Both the position numbers and the translations under genes were made by a program. From an uncultured Pedobacter sp. (GTDB lineage: Bacteria > Bacteroidota > Bacteroidia > Sphingobacteriales > Sphingobacteriaceae), in NCBI RefSeq assembly GCF_946479715.1, contig NZ_CAMLHF010000065.1, forward strand, positions 1-25,771: 25,771 nt of DNA, read 5' to 3'. Below are positions 8,689 through 16,623 of the stretch, piece after piece (the first letter of the stretch is position 1; each line of letters opens with the position of its first letter). The notes under the pieces were generated by a model that had not been told where the DNA came from, did no database searches, and worked only from the letters and a program-made list of their open reading frames with translations.

Positions 8689-10488
8689 TTACCAGCCAAA
8701 TACTTGTTTTAAGGCTGGGTTAACTACCGTTTCACTTATTGGTATAGGCCTGTAATAATACTTTGGTTCAATAAATGTTCTCGGCTGATCTCTATCACGT
8801 GTAAATGCTACAAAACCAGAGGTACCATTTGTTAAGTAAAAGTTCTGATCCTTGCCATCTTTATCTTTTAAATAGTATTTCGACAAGTTCTTTTTCACAT
8901 CTTCAGGAAGGTTTGCTATTGCAGACTCATCATTAGGAGATGTTAGAATTGCAATATCAGGTACACCATCGCCTGTAACATCCAATCCACCCATTGCCGG
9001 AATATACATCCCTTGCTGACTGTTTTGTAAAACTTTACCTACTTTCCAACGAACTATATCATCATACCTTAAACCTTCGCAAGCCATCTCCACTCTTCTT
9101 TCCCTGCGAATTTCAAGCAATACCGCTGTATTTGATGCTATGGCATTAGGGTAAGTAGCTGAAAGTACCGGATCTAATGCTACCCCAATGCTTAATGCAG
9201 GCATTTGCACCCTGGTCCTTAACTTATTAATTGTCTGATCCAGGTCGGCTTGAGTAATCGTTCCGGATTCAGCCTTTGCCTCTGCATTTATCAAAAGAAC
9301 CTCAGCATACCTAAATATTGGCAAGTCGGTATAGTTCATTACCCAACCTTGCATTAAATCAGCAGAACGGGGGTAAAATTTAATTTGATTATAACCTCCA
9401 AGTGTTGGTTTTATTCTATATGGCGCCGTAGTGTTATTTGGTCCTCTAAATGCCGGATTAACAATAGTTTCTGCCATACGAGGGTCACGACCGGCAAATA
9501 CTTCTGTGTATAATTTGGTATTGTAACCTGGTGTTGAGGTGAATGGGGTACCATCTGTTTTAAGATAAGTATCAGCTAGATTTTTACTAAGAGACCAGAT
9601 ATAGTCTAATACTGTATGGCTATTGTTACCAATTCCAAGTTCCTTTCCATAATCAGCCCACATAATCATTTCTTTATTTGTGGCTAAATTTGCACTTGAA
9701 AATAGAGCACGGTAGTCTTCGCCAGCTTTTCCGGTATTATAAATAACAAAACCACCATCTTTTATAATTTGTGCAGTAGCAGAAACGGCAATATCAAGAA
9801 AACGCTGATAATCGTTAGTTAATGCTATCTCATCATGGTATTTCCTAAAAGTACCTTCGTGAAGAGCGAAGCGTGCCAACAAAGTAAGTGCTGCCCATTT
9901 GGTAATGCGTGTATTGCTCCCATCTGCTTTAATATTATTTGCAGCATAGGTAAGGTCGTTTAAAACCGAATCGGCAACCATTGCTCTTGGATCCTGACCT
10001 TTATAAAGGTTAGGATCTTCAGAACTTACAACCTTTGAAAACCATGGTACATTACTATAGGTTTTGATCTTTTTAAAATAATAGAGACCACGGAAAAAAC
10101 GAGCAATACCAACATAATGGTTAATTAGCGTTTGATCACCTTTTACCTGATTAATATGATCAAGCATATAGTTGATTTGACGTAAATTACCCCAATCACC
10201 TTTATCCCAGCCACCAACGTTTGAAGATGATATACCACCTCTTACCAGATTATCAACCTCACCACTTGCATTGTAGTTAGCAATATTATCAGAATTAATA
10301 TCGTCATACGAAGGGCCCAACTGCTTGTAAAAGCCATTGCTATATGTTTCAAGATCTGATGGTGACTGAAAAAAGACGGCATCAGTAATTTGTGTTTGAG
10401 GATTACGTTGCAAAAAATCCTTCTTGCAGGCTGTCATTGCAATAGCTATAAATCCTAATATAAGGATATAATTTATTCTTAGTTTCAT
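8689..10488 (-). CDS. SusD/RagB-family outer-membrane nutrient-binding lipoprotein
   Basis: This surface lipoprotein forms the lid of a SusC channel and binds the incoming nutrient. It begins with a lipoprotein signal whose lipobox AMTAC puts the modified cysteine at C21. The N-terminal helical region starts with the typical DFLQRNPQTQITDAVFF, and the C-terminal half has the signature LEIRRERRVEMACEGLRYDD. At 599 residues it is of normal size. It follows susC after 17 nt, so the two are co-transcribed and should form one complex. No glycoside hydrolase, protease or sulfatase lies next to it; the only adjacent enzyme is a phosphoesterase, so a phosphorylated or phosphodiester-containing nutrient is a fair guess and no more. 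Confidence 0.95.
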   Translation of the reverse strand: MKLRINYILILGFIAIAMTACKKDFLQRNPQTQITDAVFFQSPSDLETYSNGFYKQLGPSYDDINSDNIANYNASGEVDNLVRGGISSSNVGGWDKGDWGNLRQINYMLDHINQVKGDQTLINHYVGIARFFRGLYYFKKIKTYSNVPWFSKVVSSEDPNLYKGQDPRAMVADSVLNDLTYAANNIKADGSNTRITKWAALTLLARFALHEGTFRKYHDEIALTNDYQRFLDIAVSATAQIIKDGGFVIYNTGKAGEDYRALFSSANLATNKEMIMWADYGKELGIGNNSHTVLDYIWSLSKNLADTYLKTDGTPFTSTPGYNTKLYTEVFAGRDPRMAETIVNPAFRGPNNTTAPYRIKPTLGGYNQIKFYPRSADLMQGWVMNYTDLPIFRYAEVLLINAEAKAESGTITQADLDQTINKLRTRVQMPALSIGVALDPVLSATYPNAIASNTAVLLEIRRERRVEMACEGLRYDDIVRWKVGKVLQNSQQGMYIPAMGGLDVTGDGVPDIAILTSPNDESAIANLPEDVKKNLSKYYLKDKDGKDQNFYLTNGTSGFVAFTRDRDQPRTFIEPKYYYRPIPISETVVNPALKQVFGW

Positions 10489-10505
10489 AATACTTTCTGC
10501 TTGAA

Positions 10506-13500
10506 TTAAAAATTAAGGTTTAAACCAAAAGAAAAGGTTTTTTGGAATGGATAGACCTTACCATCGAGCCCTTCAGGATCCAGATTTGCTTTAATATGAG
10601 ATACATCAAATATGTTTTCTGCACTGAAATAAAGGCGCAGTTTATCCAGTTTTATCCGATTTGTTAAAGTTTTTGGTAGTGTATAACCAAGTGTTAGGTT
10701 TTTTAACCTTAAATAAGAAGCATCCTGCAAATACTTAGTCTGTGGATTTCCAAGTTCAGTAGCATCTTCTGCAATATAAGCTTTAACTCTCGGGAAGTAA
10801 GCATCAGGTGTTTCCGGAGTCCAGTGGTCAAGATTATGAACCTGAACATTAGCCCATGGTTGTGCATAAACGCCCCAGAAATAATGGTTGCTTGCTCCGG
10901 GGTACCAATCTCTTTTACCAACTCCCTGAAAGAATACTCTTACATCGAATCCCTTCCAACCTGCGTTCAAGTCTATTCCATATTGGTACCTTGCCCGATT
11001 ATTACCAATGATCTTCTGATCTCCATGATCGGCAAGTGTATTTTTACCTTTATCTATTTTGCCATCACCATTTAGGTCCTTGAATTTTAAGTCACCCACA
11101 TCAAATTTATACCCTGTATCATCAGCCCCAACTGCCGTTTGATCAGCATGGTTAGCAAGTTCTTCTTTATTCTGAAAAAAGCCTTCTGTTTCCAAACCCC
11201 ATATCTCTCCTATTTCTTTACCAACATAATGATCAGATAATAAACCATTTGGATTATCAAATCTTGTAATATACGAACGACTATCGCCCATATTAAATCC
11301 TATGTTATAGTAAAATTGGCTTTCAGCGAGCATAAATCCATCTTTCCAGCCCAATCTTATTTCCCAGCCTTTTGTCTTCAAATCTGCCGCATTTACTTTT
11401 GGTTCATTAACTCCAAAAGGGCCAGGTAAGGTTTTACCCTTTGTAAGCATACCCTCTGTGTACCGGGTATAAGCATCAAAACTCAGATCAAGACGATTTT
11501 TGAGGAAGCTTGCATCACCACCAAAGTTAATTGTTGATACCTTTTCCCAGGTTAAACTAGGGGCAACAGCTCCCGGAGGGAGTACTTGAATGGGTCTTTT
11601 GCCATCAAGAATCTGATCGATCTGCCCTGATGCCATAGAAGGAATGTATAAATATGAATCCACATCCTGGTTACCCAACGAACCATAAGATGCACGTAGT
11701 TTTAATAAATCAAGTCCAATGCTTTCTGCTACCGGCTTAAAGAAATTCTCACCCGTTACTACCCATGCCGCTGAGGCAGAAGGAAAGAATCCCCAACGAT
11801 CATTGCTCGGGAAACGAGAGGTACCATCGTAACGACCATTTAATTCTAGAATATATTTATTATCAAAAATATAATTCAAGCGATAAAACCAACCTCTTAC
11901 AGCCCAGTCTTCAATCCTCTCACTACCTGTCATGTCACCAGTTGCTAAAGAAATAGACGGCAGTGTGTTGCTGATCAATCCCTTGCGTGTAACAGAATTA
12001 GCGGTACGATATCTATATTCCTGATTAAAACCCGCCAATACTTGTAAATAGTGTTTTAAACCAAAAGTTTTATGAAAATCTGTATAGATGTTATAAATAT
12101 TATGTCTCACAAGTCTAGTATCATTTTGAGCCCAGGTTGGGTTTGAACCACTATAACTTATGGCTGAATTAGGTCCTGTTTTATATGGTACGGGTACATC
12201 AAACGATCTACCTGCAGTATCTATTCTTCTAAAGGTAGCATCAGCCTTTAAATCCCATATATCCTTTACCAGTTCAGCTTTGGCATTAAATGTTGTTTGA
12301 AAATTATTGCTTCTGGTTACACTACGTCCGCCACTTTGTAATCTTCCCAATAGAGCGGCACCAGTTGAAGTCCAACTTCCATCAGGATTCTTTGGAACAT
12401 CAAGAGAACTTTGCCTGTTAACATTATGAAAGAAGCCTTCACCGCCATAAACAGATTCGTCATAAGTGCTAGACATAAAAGAGGTATTATTACCAAGAGT
12501 TAGCCAATTCCTTAGCTTGTAATCTGCTTTTGCTCTTAAATTATACCGATCATAGTTATCATTTCCATAGCGTAGCATTCCTTCATTCCTGAAGTATTCA
12601 CCTGAAGTATAATAGCTTAGTTTTTCGTCTCTTTTAGATATACTGAAATTAGCGCTATAAGTTGGGGCGGTGTTATGATAAACCTCATTCATCCAGTTTG
12701 TAGATCCATAATATGCCCATGCATTAGGATCTGTTGGTGATATAATTACAGATGGAAGGGAAGGATTTTCAGAACGCTGTCTTGCATACTCTCTTACATT
12801 CTCTGGAAATAGGTTATATAGTGGATAAGCAGCATCGTGCTTAAACTCCATGGTTTTAAGGGGATCAGTTACAATTTCCGGAACCTTACCCAAGGTACGT
12901 ATTGCATAATAAGTATTGGCAGAAACTTTAAGGTCGTTACTCTTAGCAGTTTTTGTTGTAATCAGAATTACCCCAAAAGCACCTCTGGCACCATAAATTG
13001 CTGCTGAAGCTGCGTCCTTTAAAGTTGATACGCTTTCTATATCATTAGGGTTTAAGGCCATTAACTCATCGGCAGTAAAGGGCACATTATCAACCAGAAT
13101 ATAAGGTGATCCGCCGTTTAACGATGTATAACCTCTTAGATTAAAAGTCGGTGCTTTATTAACTTGTCCGCTTGAAATAGTTATATTAAGATTGGGAATT
13201 AGTCCTTGTAAACCGGCTCCTACACTTGAAAAGGGTCTGTTTTCAATTTCTTTACTTGTTATTCCGTCGACTGCACCACTCAAATTTATTTTTTTCTGGG
13301 TACCATACCCAACAACAACAACTTCATTCAATATCTTCTGATCGTCCTTTAAAACGATATTGATCTGTTGCTGGCTACCTACAACAACTTCCTGGGTGGT
13401 TAAACCCATATAAGAAAATACTAAAACATCAGCAGACGACGCTGCATTCAGTTCATAAACTCCATTTACGTCAGTAGTAACAGAAATAGTAGTTCCTTTA

Positions 13501-13943
13501 ATCTGAACAGTTACCCCTGGTAATGGTATGCCAGTCTCATCCGTTACTTTTCCTTTTATCAATTGTTTCTCTCCCAACAACTCATTCCTTTTCCTGAAGA
13601 TCACAATATTTTGATCTATCTCCCGATAGGAAAATGGCGTTTGATCTAATAAACGGATCAGTACCTCGGTTATCGGCAGATTGGATACATCGAGTACCAA
13701 CCCCTTTACTTTACGTAATTCGTTGTTATTATAAGAAAAATCCAGTTTACTTGTTTTACTGATTTTCTCAATTGCTCTTTCTAATGATTCGCCTTTAAGG
13801 TTGAGAGTTACCCTAACATCTTTAAGATTCTGGCTAAAAACAGTTTCTGCTAAAAGGGTTCCGGCAGAAGTAAGTAAAGTAGCAAACACTATTAATCCTA
13901 CCTTCATTATCTTAAGAATTAGTGTAGTAATGTTTTTTTTCAT
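10506..13943 (-). CDS. SusC/RagA-family TonB-dependent transporter with STN signalling domain
   Basis: This is the outer-membrane channel of the SusCD complex, powered by TonB. I start it at the ATG at 13943 (1145 residues), because the longer frame needs a GTG at 13976 and adds 11 residues before a good signal peptide. Order: signal peptide (to about residue 38), STN domain (about 42-118), CarboxypepD-regulatory-like beta-sandwich (about 128-200), the segment LNEVVVVGYG that marks the family, plug (about 215-330), then a 22-strand barrel ending in ...LNLNF. The STN domain is what lets such transporters signal to a FecR anti-sigma factor, and fecR and an ECF sigma gene lie directly upstream. 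Expression is thus probably induced by its own substrate. Confidence 0.95.
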   Translation of the reverse strand: MKKNITTLILKIMKVGLIVFATLLTSAGTLLAETVFSQNLKDVRVTLNLKGESLERAIEKISKTSKLDFSYNNNELRKVKGLVLDVSNLPITEVLIRLLDQTPFSYREIDQNIVIFRKRNELLGEKQLIKGKVTDETGIPLPGVTVQIKGTTISVTTDVNGVYELNAASSADVLVFSYMGLTTQEVVVGSQQQINIVLKDDQKILNEVVVVGYGTQKKINLSGAVDGITSKEIENRPFSSVGAGLQGLIPNLNITISSGQVNKAPTFNLRGYTSLNGGSPYILVDNVPFTADELMALNPNDIESVSTLKDAASAAIYGARGAFGVILITTKTAKSNDLKVSANTYYAIRTLGKVPEIVTDPLKTMEFKHDAAYPLYNLFPENVREYARQRSENPSLPSVIISPTDPNAWAYYGSTNWMNEVYHNTAPTYSANFSISKRDEKLSYYTSGEYFRNEGMLRYGNDNYDRYNLRAKADYKLRNWLTLGNNTSFMSSTYDESVYGGEGFFHNVNRQSSLDVPKNPDGSWTSTGAALLGRLQSGGRSVTRSNNFQTTFNAKAELVKDIWDLKADATFRRIDTAGRSFDVPVPYKTGPNSAISYSGSNPTWAQNDTRLVRHNIYNIYTDFHKTFGLKHYLQVLAGFNQEYRYRTANSVTRKGLISNTLPSISLATGDMTGSERIEDWAVRGWFYRLNYIFDNKYILELNGRYDGTSRFPSNDRWGFFPSASAAWVVTGENFFKPVAESIGLDLLKLRASYGSLGNQDVDSYLYIPSMASGQIDQILDGKRPIQVLPPGAVAPSLTWEKVSTINFGGDASFLKNRLDLSFDAYTRYTEGMLTKGKTLPGPFGVNEPKVNAADLKTKGWEIRLGWKDGFMLAESQFYYNIGFNMGDSRSYITRFDNPNGLLSDHYVGKEIGEIWGLETEGFFQNKEELANHADQTAVGADDTGYKFDVGDLKFKDLNGDGKIDKGKNTLADHGDQKIIGNNRARYQYGIDLNAGWKGFDVRVFFQGVGKRDWYPGASNHYFWGVYAQPWANVQVHNLDHWTPETPDAYFPRVKAYIAEDATELGNPQTKYLQDASYLRLKNLTLGYTLPKTLTNRIKLDKLRLYFSAENIFDVSHIKANLDPEGLDGKVYPFQKTFSFGLNLNF

Positions 13944-14029
13944 ATTTTTAATCGTTTTATAGTTTAAATGAAACACAAAACAGCCATACGGAAGATTTTT
14001 CGACGAACTACCCGCATGCTGTACATTTA

Positions 14030-14059
14030 GATCAGTATCTGCTCCAACAGGTACTGATC
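14030..14059 (-). other. Hairpin between fecR and susC
   Basis: Arms 14030-14041 and 14048-14059 pair over 12 bp with one mismatch around a 6-nt loop. The hairpin starts 15 nt after the fecR stop and lies 86 nt before the susC start. No T-run follows on the minus strand, so it is not a classical terminator. It may be a processing or stability element, or an attenuator separating low regulator from high transporter expression. Confidence 0.55.
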
Positions 14060-14074
14060 ATTATTTTTTATGGT

Positions 14075-14989
14075 CTAATTACACCCGCTTCCTGTTATCA
14101 GTACCTCCTTTTCTTTAATTTTATAAGTAATGCCCTGGATCAAGGCGATCAGGTCTAAAGTTTCATTAAGGCTTTGCTTCGCGTTAATGTTGAAGGTATT
14201 CTGACAATTCTTAAATAATTCCTTGTCATAATCTATTTTAACTCCGTATGCGTTTTCAACTGCGAGAACAGCCTCTTCAAAATACACTCCATTTAAATTA
14301 ACTTTGCCATTATTCCATTCCGTTTTTTCAACGGCCTTAGTTATTGATGTTTTCGGCTTACGGGTAACTTTGTTATACACCACCTCCTGATTAGGGGTAA
14401 GCACACTAATCTGCTTCTCATGATCGCTTACCGCTACCTTTCCGGTTACAACAGATACGGAGGCGGTAGAAAGGCTTTTATAAGATTTAACAACAAATGA
14501 TGTTCCCAAAACAAACGTTTTTAGCGAAGTGGCCTCAACAATAAAAGGTACTTTTTCATTGTGCACTACATTAAAGAAACCCTCTCCATCTTCCAGATAA
14601 ACTACCCTTTTTGTTCCAAACTTTTTAGGGTATTTTAGGGTACTTGCCGCATTAAGCCAAACGGTTGAACCATCGGGTAGGGTAACCAATTGGGTCTTCC
14701 CCATCGGCACTTTCACTATAACAAAGTCGTTGGCTTTAAAATAGGCATTGTAATAAAACAGGATACCCACCGAGAGCAAAATGAAACTAATGGCAGCCGC
14801 CATGGCCATTATCAATTTCTTGCTTATACCTTTTTGGTTTTCAGATTGTATGTGAGCATGCCTGCTTGCAGTAATACGAGCAAGCATTTCCTGTCGTAAC
14901 TGCTCTTTGTCATTCTGATCTTCAAAAAATTCTGAAGGATCAGAAATATCAAACTCTTTATAGATTTCTTTTTTATTCTTAGCGTCCAT
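14075..14989 (-). CDS. FecR-type anti-sigma factor
   Basis: This single-pass inner-membrane regulator should hold the ECF sigma factor inactive until the SusC transporter reports substrate. The cytoplasmic part is residues 1-57, one membrane segment lies at about 58-80, and the periplasmic FecR domain is at about 92-190, with the typical PMGKTQLVTLPDGSTVWLNA run. A C-terminal STN-like domain of the DUF4974 kind covers about 232-300. At 304 residues it is of normal length. It lies 54 nt after the sigma gene and before susC, the standard order sigma-FecR-SusC-SusD. The partner assignment rests on that order and on the STN domain of SusC. Confidence 0.93.
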   Translation of the reverse strand: MDAKNKKEIYKEFDISDPSEFFEDQNDKEQLRQEMLARITASRHAHIQSENQKGISKKLIMAMAAAISFILLSVGILFYYNAYFKANDFVIVKVPMGKTQLVTLPDGSTVWLNAASTLKYPKKFGTKRVVYLEDGEGFFNVVHNEKVPFIVEATSLKTFVLGTSFVVKSYKSLSTASVSVVTGKVAVSDHEKQISVLTPNQEVVYNKVTRKPKTSITKAVEKTEWNNGKVNLNGVYFEEAVLAVENAYGVKIDYDKELFKNCQNTFNINAKQSLNETLDLIALIQGITYKIKEKEVLITGSGCN

Positions 14990-15043
14990 TCTAAATATAT
15001 AACGAACAAGAATTAAAGAGGTACTATGTAGAATTAAAATATT

Positions 15044-15586
15044 TTAATTAGCCTGGTATTTTGACCTAAGCCTCTTAAGAGCACTCGTAATTTGATTTTT
15101 TACGGTTTGGGAAGAGATGGATAATTTACCGGCTATTTCATTAACCGAAAGCTGTTCTTCCCTACTCATTAAAAATACCTTTCGCATTCCAGAAGGCATA
15201 TCTTGAATTTCTAATTGTAGTTGCTGAGCTATGTCCTTGGATACAAGTTGGTCAAACACATCATTATCTGCGAAAGAGTGAGTCTTAATAGCTTCGTCGT
15301 CGTGCTTAATACGAAGCGTTTGCCTACGATTGATGTCGGTAAGCTTATTTTTGAGGATCACGTAAATGTATCCGACAAATGTAGTGGTGATATTGATTGA
15401 ATGACGCTTAACCCAGATTAGCATAAACAGATCATGTACAACATCCTTTGCTTCTTCACGGTCATTTAGCTTTTTACATGCAACAGCATATACCAAATCC
15501 CAATAGCGTGCATATATCTCATTAAATGCGTCGTCGCTATCATCCTTTAGTAAATCCAATAAAGCTAAATCAGTCAGGCCCTTCAA
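15044..15586 (-). CDS. ECF RNA polymerase sigma factor (RpoE-like, FecI type)
   Basis: This is a 180-residue sigma-70 factor of the extracytoplasmic-function class. Region 2 (about 20-90) contains AFNEIYARYW and EEAKDVVHDLFMLIW; region 4 (about 120-175) ends in a helix-turn-helix (LSVNEIAGKLSISSQTVKNQI). The start is a TTG at 15586. The frame is closed by a stop at 15601-15599, there is no ATG between, and the next Met lies inside region 2, so TTG is the best choice; it may keep the level low. It should direct transcription of the fecR-susCD-phosphoesterase genes once released by FecR. It is divergent from the CAP-domain gene, with 249 nt between them. Confidence 0.93.
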   Translation of the reverse strand: MKGLTDLALLDLLKDDSDDAFNEIYARYWDLVYAVACKKLNDREEAKDVVHDLFMLIWVKRHSINITTTFVGYIYVILKNKLTDINRRQTLRIKHDDEAIKTHSFADNDVFDQLVSKDIAQQLQLEIQDMPSGMRKVFLMSREEQLSVNEIAGKLSISSQTVKNQITSALKRLRSKYQAN

Positions 15587-15638
15587 AAGATGTTGGTTTT
15601 AAATTCGTTTGGTCATCACAATGTATTAAAAATTTCAA

Positions 15639-15646
15639 CAAAAGTA
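15639..15646 (-). promoter_or_regulatory. Candidate Bacteroidota -7 box for the sigma gene
   Basis: The minus strand reads TACTTTTG, an exact fit to the Bacteroidota -7 consensus TAnnTTTG, about 53 nt before the TTG start. No TTG-type -33 element is found at the usual 19-21 nt spacing, so chance occurrence in AT-rich DNA is possible. Confidence 0.3.
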
Positions 15647-15835
15647 AAACTCTTAAAAAGCCTAAAGGCTAACAATACATTAACTTTTTATTAACTTATA
15701 CAGACTATTAAAATTCCATTTCACTCTTACTTTGTCCCCTGTCTCTAAGCTAAAACGGATGTGCTGCAATTTCAAATCAATACAAATACCCTTATTAATC
15801 CTAAACATGGCCTGGCTTTTGCTCTTGGTCAAAAC

Positions 15836-16525
15836 ATGAAATTATTTTCAATATCTATCCTATTCCTATTCTCTGTTTTTGCAAGTCCCCAGGTCAAAAA
15901 AACATCCTATGACTATGGCTGTTCTAAAGAAGAGCTAAAAATGGCCAATACTGCAGGTAATTCTAATTACCTCAGCGGAGAAGAAAAGGACCTGGTTATC
16001 TATATGAATCTGGCGCGTATGGATGGCGAAAAATTCTTTAATACTTATTTTCAGGATTTTGTGGAGGCATACAACAGAAAGGCCATGAAGTATAGCAACT
16101 ATGATGAGCTTAAAATAACTACCAATAACAAATACTACAGGAGTTTAGCACAGCAAATTAGAGCAGTAAAAGGTCTACCGATGCTTTGGCCAGATGAAGC
16201 TTTAAGCATAGTAGCCAAGCAACATGCCAGAGATATGAATCGTAACAATTTTAGCGGGCATAACTCCAGTGACGGAAGATCAGTTAAAGACAGAATATCA
16301 GAGATATACCCTAAAAGGTCTAATGGCGAAAACCTTGCATTTGGCTTTTCTTCCGGTCTCGACAACATTTGTATGTTACTTCTTGACAAAGGTGTTCCAG
16401 ATCTTGGACACAGAAAAATGATCCTAAATGATTCTTATGGGTTGAACTATATTGGGGTAAGCATTCAGCCTCACAAAAAATTTGGTTATTGCGCAGTGAT
16501 TGATTTTGTTGCTTTACCCAGATAA
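15836..16525 (+). CDS. Secreted CAP (SCP/PR-1-like) domain protein
   Basis: A signal peptide (residues 1-19, cleavage near ASPQ) is followed by a CAP domain of the cysteine-rich secretory / PR-1 superfamily. The expected sequence features are present: SGH (H142) with SSDGR, GENLAFG (E165) and GHRKMIL (H192). The function of bacterial CAP proteins is mostly unknown; envelope, lipid-binding and peptidase roles have been proposed. I use the ATG at 15836 (229 residues), because the longer frame opens with a GTG at 15761 and would bury the signal peptide behind 25 residues. It is divergent from the sigma gene and 98 nt before the next gene, so it is probably a unit of its own. Confidence 0.85.
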   Translation: MKLFSISILFLFSVFASPQVKKTSYDYGCSKEELKMANTAGNSNYLSGEEKDLVIYMNLARMDGEKFFNTYFQDFVEAYNRKAMKYSNYDELKITTNNKYYRSLAQQIRAVKGLPMLWPDEALSIVAKQHARDMNRNNFSGHNSSDGRSVKDRISEIYPKRSNGENLAFGFSSGLDNICMLLLDKGVPDLGHRKMILNDSYGLNYIGVSIQPHKKFGYCAVIDFVALPR

Positions 16526-16623
16526 TTCCTCGTCATCAATATTTCAAAAAGAACATATCGTAAATTTATTGTTAACAAATCATTTTCAAAATACTTAATT
16601 TTACTGCTTCTAATTAAAGGCAG

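Noticed and set aside
13944..13976. N-terminal extension of SusC from a GTG
   Set aside because: The ATG at 13943 directly precedes a good signal peptide; the 11 extra residues have no support.
15761..15835. N-terminal extension of the CAP-domain protein from a GTG
   Set aside because: The ATG at 15836 begins a proper signal peptide, which an extra 25 residues would displace.
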